From Hirundichthys speculiger (taxonomy: Eukaryota > Chordata > Actinopteri > Beloniformes > Exocoetidae): a DNA stretch of 64,000 nt. Positions 12,201 through 24,100 of the stretch are shown piece by piece. The notes below the pieces were generated by a model. It did not search any database and was not told where the DNA came from. It saw only the letters and a program-made list of their open reading frames with translations. Position 1 is the first letter of the stretch, and each line of letters opens with the position of its first letter. Position numbers and translations under genes: made by a program. The stretch is from positions 2,004,501 to 2,068,500 of the forward strand of contig JAGFBZ010000849.1 of NCBI GenBank assembly GCA_018398805.1. Direction: 5' to 3'.

Positions 12201-15200
12201 TGAGCAAAAGAAGAAAAACAGGGAGGGAGGGCAGGACAGACAACAGCTACAGCGGTGTGACTGGCAGCCTCCCTTTCACCAAGCAACGCTCCTGCTCGCA
12301 GAAGAGGCCAAGTGCATCAGCTTTCCTCACAGATTTACAGTTTTTGGTTTCTGTTGTTCTCATGTGCATTGAGTTTATTAAAAATTTATCCTTTGCTTAC
12401 GGATTTCAAAAGTGACTAAAACTCGCGCAGTTTATTCAGTCACTGCTCTCTTGTAAGCATTTAAGGGGAATGTGTTTACATAATCTGCAGTGTATCTAAG
12501 TGTTTATTTTTAAGGCCCGGCCCAGGGGAGGTAAGGGGAACCTTTGGGAATATCTTTTGCTCCAATTTAACACCCCTCCCCTCCCCCAACACTGGCTAAT
12601 GTAGGCCACAACAGGAAAGAAAAATTGCCATCTAGTAATTCTCTCAGAGAAATTAAATGACTGCTTAAAACACACTTGTAACGTTTATACCCTGGGGCAC
12701 TACAAAATCTGCCCGGATTAGATGTTCCCCTCACCGCTTCCGTCGTCAATTCATGAAAAATCAACACCTACCTCTCATGTGGCACCACCCGCACATTAAC
12801 GGATTTTGGGATGAGAGGAGTGTGAAGACTTTTCAGTTTGACATCCAAATTAAAGAAAATCCCTCAAGACTTGCCTGAAGGGGAAGTTCCCGCTATTTGA
12901 GTCTGATTGGGCTCCACAGGCTTCTAGAAAAGTAAGCCGATTTCTTTAAGGAAACAGCGTAGATAGTCAAGTCTTTTACCTCCATCCCCTCTTTTTTTTT
13001 TTTTACCATGTTAAGCCACAAATTCTAATGACACTGAGATGCACTGGTTTTCTTCCTGACCTGTAGAGAGAATAAGTCTGAACGCTGAACAGGTGTTAAA
13101 TGAAACCCTGTCCTTTCTTAAAGTACGTTCCTGGGTGAAGCAGTACATCCTCTATTCACTCTAATGGACACTATAACTCCGTCTGAAAGGCTTAAAAGCA
13201 CCAGCCGTGTCTCCGTAGACAAAGACAAAACAGAAACACCGACTCGGGACGCCACCCAGCCACCAACAGTTTTAGGCACGTTGGACCCGAGCGGTGATTC
13301 CCTGTAAGACAGCAGCTCTGACTTAAGCCTCTTTAGCGTCAGTCGTCTCTGCTGGAATGCAGACGTCTGCAAACGGGCCCTATTATTTAAAATCTTTTCA
13401 TCATGCTGAAAGGGGGGGGAAATAGGTTTGACGTTGAGAAGCTCATGAATAATGAATGCTGTTTCTATCAATGTATGTATAATTAATCACATCTCGACTA
13501 ACAGGACTTCTGTGGAGCCTGTAGTCCTGAGTGACATGGAGACGGGTCTGGACTATTGTCTCCACCTCAGAATAAAAGACAGCAGCATGATCTGCAGATT
13601 TTTACATGGGTGTGATTCACAAGTGGAGCGAACGACGGCCGCAGGACCTGAGCCTTTTTTCCTCATTGAACAGCGGGTGATTGTTTTGGTCTGAATGGGC
13701 AAATATTTGTTCAATTTCACACGGGAAGGCGAGGAAAATGAAGAGGAAATGCAAGCAGGAAGTGCTGTTGTGCTTTATGTATCTGTTTCATTGTGTTTCA
13801 GAAAGTCGTTGTTTTGTGCACTGAGACAATACTCAATACTTGACATATGTGGTCAGGGACACAAGTGACCTCATAACCTCATAATAGCATTCAGTTCAGA
13901 GAACCTTTTTTTTTTTTTTTTCATCAGCTTGAATAGATTGCAGAAATGTGCAAACTTCGGTTGAGCAAGAAAATCTTTTAAAAACCTTCTCTCCACAGAA
14001 TTACACACTTTCATGGCATGATTGATTTCCAAATGGGGGGACTGGGTTTGGGGGGAACGTCTGGGTGATGAAGTGAAGGGATGCAGAGAAGTTGGCAGGT
14101 TATTTGTCACACGTGTACCCTTCTGTCATAATTGATATAATTTGAGTTTGCAGGCGAGCCAGTTGATATTGTATTGTAACAAGTCTTCGTATTCATCACG
14201 CCATACTTCTTTTAGCAGGCAGAAATAGAAAATGTAATCTCATCCACAACCGCGGCTGTGCCTCAGGCACTCTTTCACCCTTTTTACCACTGATCCTCCC
14301 TCTGGGACCTTGCCCTCTCCAAAGGAAGAGGGAAATCTATAATCTAGCAGATGGAAGAAGGTCTATGGGAAATTTTATTATCAAGTTGAAAGTGTTGATG
14401 GTGGTCACCGGGGTAGAGTGCAAAAGCTGAATAGCTGATGGTTGAAGAATGTTTCTCCTCTCTTACGTGCCGAACAAATATATAAGCCCACCCTTGAACA
14501 GGTGCATCCACCGTCTGCATCTTGGTCGTGGGTGTCATGCTGACTGAATCTGAGCTGCTTAGAGGCAATGCTGCGTGCAGACCCAGAGGCGAGGACGCTG
14601 GGCGCCAGCGCGGACTTGAGAGTCAGGGATTGTTGGAGCGGTGCTTTTGAGGCAAATAGGAAAGGGAGTCTGTGTGTCCAGGAAATGTGGATGTGCTCAA
14701 GGCAGAAAGTGAAGCATTTCATTTCAAAGCCGCGGTGTATAGGCTGAGAAAGTCACCTGCAGACCTGCATACTGACCAACTGCTCTGCATTCACACAGCA
14801 AAAGGAGTTCATGGATCTGTAAACAGCCGCATTTATGCCCTAACCACACTTTATCTCTGTAGGTTCTTTGCTGCAATTTCCTGCACCAGCTTGCAGCATT
14901 TTCACCCATCTCGCCTCTTTTAGCTATACCGCAACCCAACCTGGTGAGATAATGAAAGCCTTTTTACTCTCTAATTGTGACTGTTAAGTCCTGTACACCC
15001 TCTGGGCCTCTTCGTCCTCATCCACTTGTTCAGTGATGGGATATCAATAACAGAGGACATTATGTGTGATATTTCCTTCCTGGTCTGAGCTGAGTCCGTG
15101 TCTGTGCAGCAGCAATGAGGGCCAGCCGCCTGCTGCTCAACCCCAAAATGAAGCAGCAAAATTTGATTTGACAGTCTTAATTGAATCTGTCGAGGCTGCT

Positions 15201-18200
15201 GTTCTGTGTGTTTAAACTGTGCGTCTTCATGTGGCAGTCGGAGCATTTGTAGTCCACAAAAAGCTATATTAATGACATTAAATAGCGACACACATGACAG
15301 ATGCCACTCATTCCAGTAATCAGTTGTTCTTCTTCTCGATGCTTATTATCATTATCCCCCTTTACACTCAGTAATCCTCCTCCTCTATTGTATTAGATGC
15401 AATTTATCTCGAATGTTAATGTTGCTTAAAAGATTGATCATATGCATTGTTGTTTTCACATGGCTAAACCCTTTTGAAAATGACAAATGGCAGCCTTAAT
15501 CTCAGTATTATGGTTTCATGTCAGGCCATTTTAAGATGAATAAAACTCTGGCTATAAATTGTTTTATTTCAAAATACTGCGTTATTTCACTTTTATACAT
15601 TTATGTATTATTATTTTTTTTTTCTCTGTCTATATATAACTATGCTGCATCCGCCTCAGTGACACATCCAGTAGGGCAGCTGTTTGACCCCCCCCCCCCC
15701 CCCCACCCCCCATGACATCTGCTGAACTTGTCGGGTGTTTACTGGTGCAACAACTGGTGTCTTTGCAACCCCACCCACCACTCACCAACCCCCAACCCCC
15801 AGCTCCTCTCCTCCTCTCTAGCGCTTCCCTTTGCCCCCACGCAATGAATACACTTGCATCCAGACTACAGAACCAACTGTCACGCTGAGAGGAAGGCAAA
15901 TCAAATCTTAAAGCAGAAACTAGGCGAGGAGATTGCTTTTCTCAGTCGCAGAGGAGCAAGTCCAGTCTCCCCATGCCTGAGGTTCTGACGGAGAGAAAGA
16001 AGAGAGTAGTGAAAAGTGGAAAGCTGCTGGGCCGCAGCAGCTGGACTGCAATCCTCTCGCAGGTCAAGTCGCATCCATTTCCTCCCATCCTCAGCAGCTC
16101 TCGCGCGCTGCTGCTTTTTTTTTTTTTTTTTTTTCACTGCACTCCCCACTCACTCCTGACACTACCTATCAGTCACCCGCAATACCAGGGACTACATTCC
16201 TGCCTCCAGGTCTTGAGATGAAACGGAACAATAATTACGGGGATAGAGTGGCTCAGGCCACCAAACTGGGGCCGCTCAAATCACAACAACACATTTCCCA
16301 ACCTGATTAAGTAGCCATTTGTGGCATCCTCTCTATAGTCCTCATTCTCTTGCTTGAAACTTGACCTCCCAGCAAGATATATTGACATGTCCTCCTATTT
16401 GAGGTCGGTCAGAAATGTGGGGGAGGACATTAAATTTCTTTACAGGAAGCCTGGGCTAATGCATCCGATTCTTCCTCAGAATATGCAGTCTGTCATGACT
16501 CATCAATGCCCAAGGTTATGCCCTAACACGCTGATTTGTTGCTTATTTCCTCTGACAATTGGATAAGCAAGGAAAAATAGACCAGATCCTCTGATTAATG
16601 ATGAGCTGCAGTTTGGAAGAACAGAACTGGAAGAGATGGTGGCGCACATGCAGAGTAGGGCTGTTTTCAAGGCTCCGACCGCTGTGACCCCTTCAGTGGC
16701 CTCCACGTAAAACCGCCGACAGAGAATTGAAAGCTGAGTTCCATTTCGGGACAGGTTCACGCCGAGACCAGGGGGCACGCTGCCTCCCTCTCCAGGCTGT
16801 TCTTGCCCAGAACATGCCAATGAAACCAATTACAGACTGCAGCCGGAGTGACATCCAAATTTTCTATCTGTTCTTTTAAATGAAGTTTTCTTCGTGTTAC
16901 TCCTGCTTTCCATTTTCATCAGTCTCTGGGTGGGTGTGCAGTCTCCGTGGCAGATGAGGCGGTTTAATTGTGTGTGCTGGGATCAAAAGCATTACACTGT
17001 GCATCATTTCTGTATTATATAAACATTTCTCCATCTATATAGTAGTGTGCATTATAGATATGTTGCCAGAAAGAAGCTTTTTCCACTAAACACCAGATAC
17101 AGCTGCATATCAAAAATGTGTGTTGATTTTCAAAGTTACCAAATAAATCTGTACATCTTTAATTTATGATTAATCTGACTTGCAGCATGTTGCCACAACT
17201 GTTACCTTTGATTTTTCATTGAGTCAAGCTAAATGTGAACAAAAGGAGTCAGAGGTAATACGAAAGAACAAAAGCTGCGTTCTCCAAATTACAGAATAAT
17301 ATTAAAATGTTAATCAAATTCATTTTTATGAATTATTCTCTGCATAACACACAAAAAAAGCTTCATTAGCGGTAAATGAAAGAAGGAGAAGAAATGATGC
17401 TAACCTTCAGCGCAAATGCGTCATGATAATTTAACAAACCCCTAATCAGATCACAGCGCTGCGTTGTTGCTTATCATGATCGAAGTCTCTCATAAAATAA
17501 TGAGTAAAGTCGGCGAGCAGACAAACGACAGCTTATCTGATAATTTAAGCTAGACACATGCACATTTGAGAACGCTGGAAGAAGACTACACCTCTGATAC
17601 ACAGATAAATTCATTAAAATTTGCAGAAACTATCGAGACAAAGCTGGTATTAGTTTCAGTCAGCGGATAATGCTGTTTATCCTGCTGTGAGTTGTTATTC
17701 TCGGAATGAAAATGGCATCACTATCAAAAAGAACAAGCATTTGGCAGCGTGCACAAGCTCCTATATATTTATAGGCTGCAAGCAGGTCATAGGGGCACAC
17801 ACTTAAGCGTATTTACCCGATATATATCTTTATTCATTTATTTAAAAAAGACATCAAGGAAACCGGGACTTCAGTGCTGCTTTGATTCCTCCACATTGTT
17901 GTTTCAGTTCCATGTGCTTTCTAAATAAGCTCAAAAGGTTCAATCACATTTTAGATCTAACAAGGCGAGTGTTTGCACAGTCGCTCACTCCTCTTTCATC
18001 CATATGTTTGGCCACAGTGTAATACAGCTGTGCAAGCCTCAGCAATGCGCCTGAATATGTAGTCCCCCCCATCACCAGAAACTCTTTTCCAAATGCCAGC
18101 ATTCACCTTGTTTAGAAAGGCAGCCATCCTCTAGCTGGACACCGTGTCTGCAAGTAAAAACTGCTCGGTCTAGCTACAGAAACACTGGCGTCTTATCAAA

Positions 18201-18791
18201 CTCTGTCTGAAGAGTCATATCTTGTCCTCTTGCTTAACTGGGAAAGTCCTCTGAGAAGCTTTGACATGCTGCGGCTCGCTCCAACTGTGGGTAAACGCTT
18301 GGCAGACGCAACGTAGATGGGCTACCTGCTCAGTATACACAACTCCGCTGTCCGTGCACTCCTCTTGTCAGACACTGTCCTATCTGATTAAATCTTGTAA
18401 GAAAAAAAAAAATGACTGAAGGATCTCTTTGAACTGTGCTCTCCAATGTGGGTCAGAGATCTATTGCATGCATACTCTGAAAGCCTTTTCATCTGCAATT
18501 GCAGAGTTAAGATTCCCTTGGTACCCTCGTAATTTCATCTACTCTTCTTACAGTTATTTATTTAATATTTCTACATTAGCGTCTTCTCAAACATGGTAAA
18601 AGTGAAGAGTTCAGAGAGGGGAAGAGGGAGGAAACTTTTCTTCTTCCTCTGTCTGCATGATAGTCTGTCCACACTAATGACTCCATCTTAAAGACAGCGG
18701 GCCGGTCGGCGGTGCAGGGAGGGGGCACGAGAGGAGAGGGGCTGTGCTCACTGCAGCACTCCCTGTAGCTCTCAAATCCCAGTCATCCAGC

Positions 18792-18805
18792 GTGTGTGTG
18801 TGTGT

Positions 18806-18858
<53 letters not shown>
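18792..18858 (+). repeat. TG dinucleotide microsatellite upstream of exon 2
   Basis: About 33 TG units run nearly uninterrupted, with one GG interruption near 18805 and a CG near 18855. The tract ends about 225 bp before the splice acceptor of the 59-nt exon. In the transcript it would be a UG repeat, a known binding substrate of TDP-43 and CELF-family splicing proteins. An effect on this exon is inference. Confidence 0.9.
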
Positions 18859-19082
18859 CTTTGAAAGAGAACAGGGCTCAGCTCTTTGAAAGCTGAGGCT
18901 GTTCACCGGGGCCTTTGTGTAAAATAACATTTCTACTGAAAGCCAATTACTGGTAACATTATTTTGGTTGCTTCCATTATTAAAAGTACCTCTCTCTGTT
19001 GCCCCCCTCCGTCATCCCTCCGCCACAATCCCCCCCCCCTCCTCACCTGCTCCCCCCAACCCCCTCCGTTGCTCTCTTACAG

Positions 19083-19141
19083 ACGGAGAATTATTCCATT
19101 GATTCCAGTTACGTGAACAGCAGAGCCCACCTCATTAAAAG
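19083..19141 (+). CDS. pcdh17: pcdh17 coding exon (antepenultimate), cytoplasmic tail
   Basis: This 59-bp exon is flanked by a C/T-rich tract with AG at 19081-19082 and by a GTATGT donor at 19142. It encodes 19 residues, TENYSIDSSYVNSRAHLIK, plus two bases of a split serine codon completed by the next exon. From memory this closely matches the SIDSSYMNSRAHLIK stretch in the cytoplasmic tail of vertebrate PCDH17, a delta-2 protocadherin (homophilic adhesion protein of neurons). It begins on a codon boundary if the acceptor is as called. Reading through the donor would add 22 residues before a stop at 19207-19209. Skipping this exon shifts the frame and ends translation at a TGA at 21049-21051 in the next exon. 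The related PCDH10 and PCDH19 share neighbouring motifs, but their ends differ. Confidence 0.87.
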
Positions 19142-20943
19142 GTATGTCTTGATTATGAATTGTTACCAGCCCCTCATTACCATTGTTATCTGTAATTGCT
19201 TTATCTAATGAGTGCAGAGCCACAGTTGCTGCAGTTTGCATGTGTACCTGCATGTTTTCCACTCAGTTTAATTGAAATGGGAGGTTAAGATTTCAGGATA
19301 TTACTGCATGAAGTATTTAGTAGACACTTGTTGCAATAAGTTTTATTTTCAGATTGTTCAATTACGCACAGATGTGGACTGTATCAGAAAGAATTACCAT
19401 ATTTAAAAATAAACTTCCGCTTCTGTAATGTAGCTCATTAGCAACACTAGGAGCTGTAATTGCATCAGGTTAAGGTTTAAATCGACAGCTCAACTATTAA
19501 ATGATACTGGAAAGGTTTGCCCACTGTCGTTTAAGGCAATTTGTTTCGAGAACAGTCAAGATTCTTTTTCTTTTATGTAAAGAAGTAAAGACGTGAAGGA
19601 TAAATGTTTTTTTTATCGTGCATTGTTATTCAGCCCACCTGAAGCAGGATACTTAATAGGGCTGCAGGAATTCAGGCTTGGGGCTGGTGATGGGGGTCAT
19701 TTAGTAATTCCCTCCAGCCATCGAGGTCTCTGTAACCCGGCTTGCTGCAGCCCTCAGTTTTTCGCCTGCAGCTGTAGAACATTCCAGGCTTTCTTTTGTT
19801 TGAGGCTGATCTAGCCTTTTGAAAATCCCATTACAACAGCAACACCCCCCACCCCTGAAAAAAAAAGGGAGTGGGGGGGGGGGGTAAAAAAAGAAAAAGA
19901 AAAGATTCTTTGCATTAATGTAAACAAAAAGCATTCAAGTGTGGCCTTCTGCAGGGATACTACAAAGAAATTCCCTCTGGAGCCAGAGAGCCTATAGGTC
20001 TGAGACAGGTGCAATTACAGTGATAACATCAGAGAGCCAGCATTACCTCCGCTGCAGTCCTCTCTCCCAGGCCGGAGACTGGTGGCTTCAGCTGTGGAAT
20101 GCAGCTACCTTGTACTGTCCTTCACATCCTTTTCTTCTGCTTTTACTTTGTTTGAACACTTTTGTTTACTCCTCTCTTTATTGTTTCTCTCCTCTCTAAC
20201 CGTTATGAGTTCAACTATGAATTCAGACCCCCCCCCCCCCCCCGTCTACAAGTCTGCAATGCCAAACGTTCGTCCCCATTTAGTGTTGTTTGTAAAGCAG
20301 AATTTGTTCCAGTGGAATGGAAATCAAATGAAGGGAAATCACGCTGTTACTGTGCAGCTGTTGATTGTGCCCCCACACCCCACCCTATTTATTGACTGCG
20401 AGCCCCAACAAGACAGATGCTCAGTTTGTATGCTTCCTGCACTTCCTCCATCCATCTTCCTTCCAGGAATTCCTGATTACTGCAGTATTTGTTTGATTGT
20501 AGTGAGAGAGTGCCTCCTGTTTGTCTGCTGTGGTGTCCTTGAAGTCTGTGCATCCATCTAAACTGTCCCTGTCTGAAACATCCCACAGCTGTTTTTTGTG
20601 GCTCAAAAATGTTTATTTACTCCATATAAGCTGTCAAAAGAGTCAGACTTCCTTTTTATCCTATGGTTACTGCTAAGCTGGAGAATGTCCTTGTTGTTTT
20701 CAAAGGTGTGGTGTTTAATCAAGACTTGGAGAAATATAGATGGATATTCCTCCGCATTCAATACGTTGAAATGGAGTATATTAAAGGGCAAAGACTCCTT
20801 GGAAAAGCCAAAAAAAGGGACAGGGAAAGAAAGGCAGCTTGTCACAAAGCATTAGATGCACAGGGATGAAGGACAGCATGTGAGAGAAGGTGATGTGACA
20901 GTTAATCAACATTTCCCTTTACTCCCTCCTGGCCCCCATGTAG
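19142..20943 (+). other. pcdh17: pcdh17 intron 2
   Basis: This 1,802-bp intron has a GTATGT donor at 19142 and a TAG acceptor at 20941-20943. It interrupts the codon for serine (AG|C, phase 2). The inside holds a run of C at 20228-20243, a G run around 19872-19883, and short open frames with no recognisable domain. I see no RNA gene or mobile element. Confidence 0.85.
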
Positions 20944-21116
20944 CACATCAACATTCAAAGACCTGGAGGGGAACAGTCTGAAGGACAGTGGACACGAGGA
21001 GAGCGACCAGACCGACAGCGAACACGATGTTCAGAGAGGACACTATGTTGACACGGCTGTCAATGACATGCTGAACATGACCGTCCCCCCTAATGTTTGC
21101 CAGCTGCCAGAACAAG
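20944..21116 (+). CDS. pcdh17: pcdh17 coding exon (penultimate), CM2-type motif
   Basis: This 173-bp exon completes a split Ser codon and encodes 57 more residues plus one base (G) of an Asp codon finished at 40893. It reads [20 protein letters not shown] and continues with [12 protein letters not shown]. This Ser/Asp/Glu-rich stretch is a conserved cytoplasmic motif (CM2 type) of delta-2 protocadherins and is nearly identical, as I recall it, to PCDH17. The second half ([24 protein letters not shown] in two parts) is less conserved. The splice sites are clear: TAG at 20941-20943 and GTAAGG at 21117. If the donor is not used, ten further residues are added before a stop at 21147-21149. The tail lies in the cytosol, where these proteins recruit actin regulators. 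Confidence 0.92.
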
Positions 21117-24100
21117 GTAAGGAAGCCGGTGTTTGTGTGTTTGTATGAGGACTGAGCGCGTTAAGAGGCTTGCAACATCCTTTGAAGTATGTTTTGTCAG
21201 TTTCAAGATAAGACCAATATGGATTTGTGTGTGTGCATGAGAAAGTCTTTTAAGATCCATTATGCTCATTGCAGATCTCAGATGTGCGAGCATGAATAAC
21301 ATTGCAGTTTTTTTTTTTGTCTTTGATGTCCTGGTCATGCAGCTAATGTGAGGGATCTCTGACAGCTAAGGCTACCCTTTGATTCAGGCTTAGGCAACTT
21401 TATTGACTGATAGTAGCCATGTCGACTCTTGAAGCCGAGATGACTTCAGATGTGCTTGAATGGCAGCAATTAGGCTCATGAAGGTAGAAGGCGGAAATCT
21501 ACATATCTCCACGCGCCCTCATCCATTATTCAGAGGGATCATTTAGAAGGGAATTAATGTTGATGTTTCATTTCTGACTCGGCGTTTAAAAAGACATCCA
21601 CTTTGTTGGCAGAAGTCAGTGCAAGGGTCATGTTCATTCTTAACTACTGCCAGTCAGACTCAGCAAGAGGCAGAGAGGAGGAGGAAATCAGGACAAAGCT
21701 GTCTGGAGAGGACCAGGATGTTGCTGCATGCACCTGAGGGTATTTACTGAGCGCAAAGGAAACACCATATGCACAGGTGCTGTGGCTTCAAAAAAAAAAA
21801 AAAAGTATGAGTCACCAAGTGTAAAAAATTGCAGGCATTTTGGGATGATTACCATTAGCAATTAGTTTCAGCACACAGAGGAAGCACTGGGATTTTATTT
21901 CGAAAGCACACTATCGCTCACTGTATCTAAACTTATCATTTCTTCCATGCTCCATTTGTTTGCAGCTTGTACCAAATTTAGGTTTTCCTTTTCTCAGGTA
22001 ACATCAACATCATTTTTGTTCCCTTTTACTAACACTGCCCTAGAAAGGCTGTCTACTTTCTGAACACTCCACTTTCTTCTCCCCCTGCTCATATAGGGGA
22101 GAATTTTAATGAGCCAGAGAAAACAGAAAGAAATCCTACTTAAGAAAAAGGGCATAAAGAATGAAAATTGTGGGATTAATTTAAATTATTTAGCCCTCTA
22201 TTTTTATCAGTGGACTGTGAAGTGTGTGGGTGTGGCTGGAAAAGCAGATAATAGATATATGTTGGCTCATTCTTGTCGAGTCCCTGGCATATTTAACTGA
22301 CCAGATGCTGAGCTTGGAGCAGTTTCGCTGTGTATGTTGTTTAACTGGGGAATAATAACATTTTAGGTTCATCAAGAACAGAGTAATACAAAGGCATCTG
22401 TCTTCCCGGGCAGCTGCTCTCGCTTTTTAACAAATTAGCTGAGAAATGGAGATCAAGGTACACAGTCAGGGAGAATGGTGACCATTACAATCAGCTTGTC
22501 CTGGATGTCCGTCCCCCCCCACCCCCCTCCAGCCATGTCACACTGTAGTGATTAATGAAAAGTGAACTGGCTGTCCAGTGGTTGCCTGCTGTACTTACTT
22601 CACAACTTGAATTTCAGTGGCTCTAAAAAAAAAAAAAAGGAAAAAAGGAAAAAAAAATGCATGCTGACAGGTCTTCTGGTAGTGGGATCTCATTATTGGA
22701 GGCAATTAGAAGTGATGTAAATGAAGAATATTACAAGTGAGGAGAGCTCTCTGAGGCAGTGTGTTTTTCATTAACACCACCAATGATTATATCTGTTTCA
22801 GCAAAATGGATGCATGCCTCCTGAATGTGTAATGCTGCCCCACATTGCTAGTAAACAGATCGAGGGGCTATTTCACAGTTATGTCCGTTCTTTTGACCGG
22901 AACAAAATAGATGATAACAAAATATCTGTCTGGAATTGCAATGTGTTTGCTTGTTATTTTCCTTCTGCTGCAGACTGTCGTTCGGCCCGGTAAAGACAGT
23001 CGGCTAACGGTCACGCCGTTAGTTGTTAAATGATTTGACCCTGGACTGCATGCAGAAATGTCAAGGGATGACTTAAATGACAGTGATAGGCAAATGACGT
23101 ACAATTAAATGTGTCTTTCCTGTTGTATGAGGGTTTTTACGTTGACAGATAGCTCCTCAGCAGAACGCTGCTTCTTTTTTTCTCTCAGGAAACTGGCTCG
23201 AGTGCAACGGCAGAAATAGAACAGTTGAGGTTTGTATAATACGAGAGGTGCAGCGGTTGCACTGATGTGATGATGTGGTTTTACTTTGAGGGCATCTGTC
23301 TCAATTGACAAGTATGGACACCATTCTGTTCGGTGAATGGAGATTTTCAGAAAACAAAAAGGGATGTTCACTAAACACCACGCTGTTTAGATGTCTTCTG
23401 GGAGCAGCTCTGCTGTTTGGACGCCTGTCCTGCCAGCTAAAGCAGAAAACAAGTTGAGAGACTTCAATTGCCAAAGGACAACAACAATGCACAAACTGAG
23501 GATGGAGGCGCTTAGTGTTTCTGTTTTTGTGATTTTTTTTTTTTAGTGTTCTGTTTTCTTGTGTTGATAAGAGCCGAGAACAAAAGGAATCTGGAAGAGT
23601 GAGGGTGGAAGGGTTAAACTCTCGGGCTTCTGCAGCACAAATGTTTACCATTCCCACTGCCATGTAAAGATGTTGTTTGCCCAGGAGACAAGCTGTTACC
23701 TTTACACAAAAACCCTGCCTCCCCGTCACATTGTTGCCTTTCATGTGAGAATCTGTTTGTGTGACGACATTCAGCTGCTAACTAGCCCAGCGCTACATCA
23801 CAGTGGGCATTTCTTTTTTTTTTTGGTCCTTTTTGAAGATATTCAGGAGTTTGATATTTGGTTCATGTCCATGGGTTATGCTTTTCTCTTCAGTGATGCA
23901 GTTTCTGCAATGCTATTCATTATTCCTCCGGCAGCCACTACAACAGTAACTTCCACTGAAGTGCTCGTGAAGAGATCTCCAACTTATATCTAAGTGAATA
24001 ACTCTTTGTGGAATCCCTGCCAAGCATCTAAAGAGGCGCGTGTGCTCTTTTCGAAAACCTGACCTTAAATATCCTCGCCCAGTGGATTAGATTAGGAAAG

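Larger units (their letters stand above)
1..19082 (+). other. pcdh17: pcdh17 intron 1 (partial; 5' end outside window)
   Basis: This stretch precedes the first recognisable coding exon and ends in a C/T-rich tract and AG at 19081-19082. No reading frame in it is longer than about 170 codons. None shows cadherin repeats or a membrane segment, so the large 5' exon of the gene must lie upstream. The short open frames are broken, often run through A or T homopolymers, and are treated as chance. The stretch holds T/A runs (for example 379-394, 2202-2225, 11417-11438), a 17-C run at 15688-15704, a TG tract at 11059-11084, and the features listed separately. Its assignment as intron is inferred from the phase and homology of the exons downstream. 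Confidence 0.8.

Noticed and set aside
22983..23030. Small hairpin CTAACGG/CCGTTAG
   Set aside because: Seven-base arms with a five-base loop are expected by chance many times in 64 kb, and there is no RNA-gene context.
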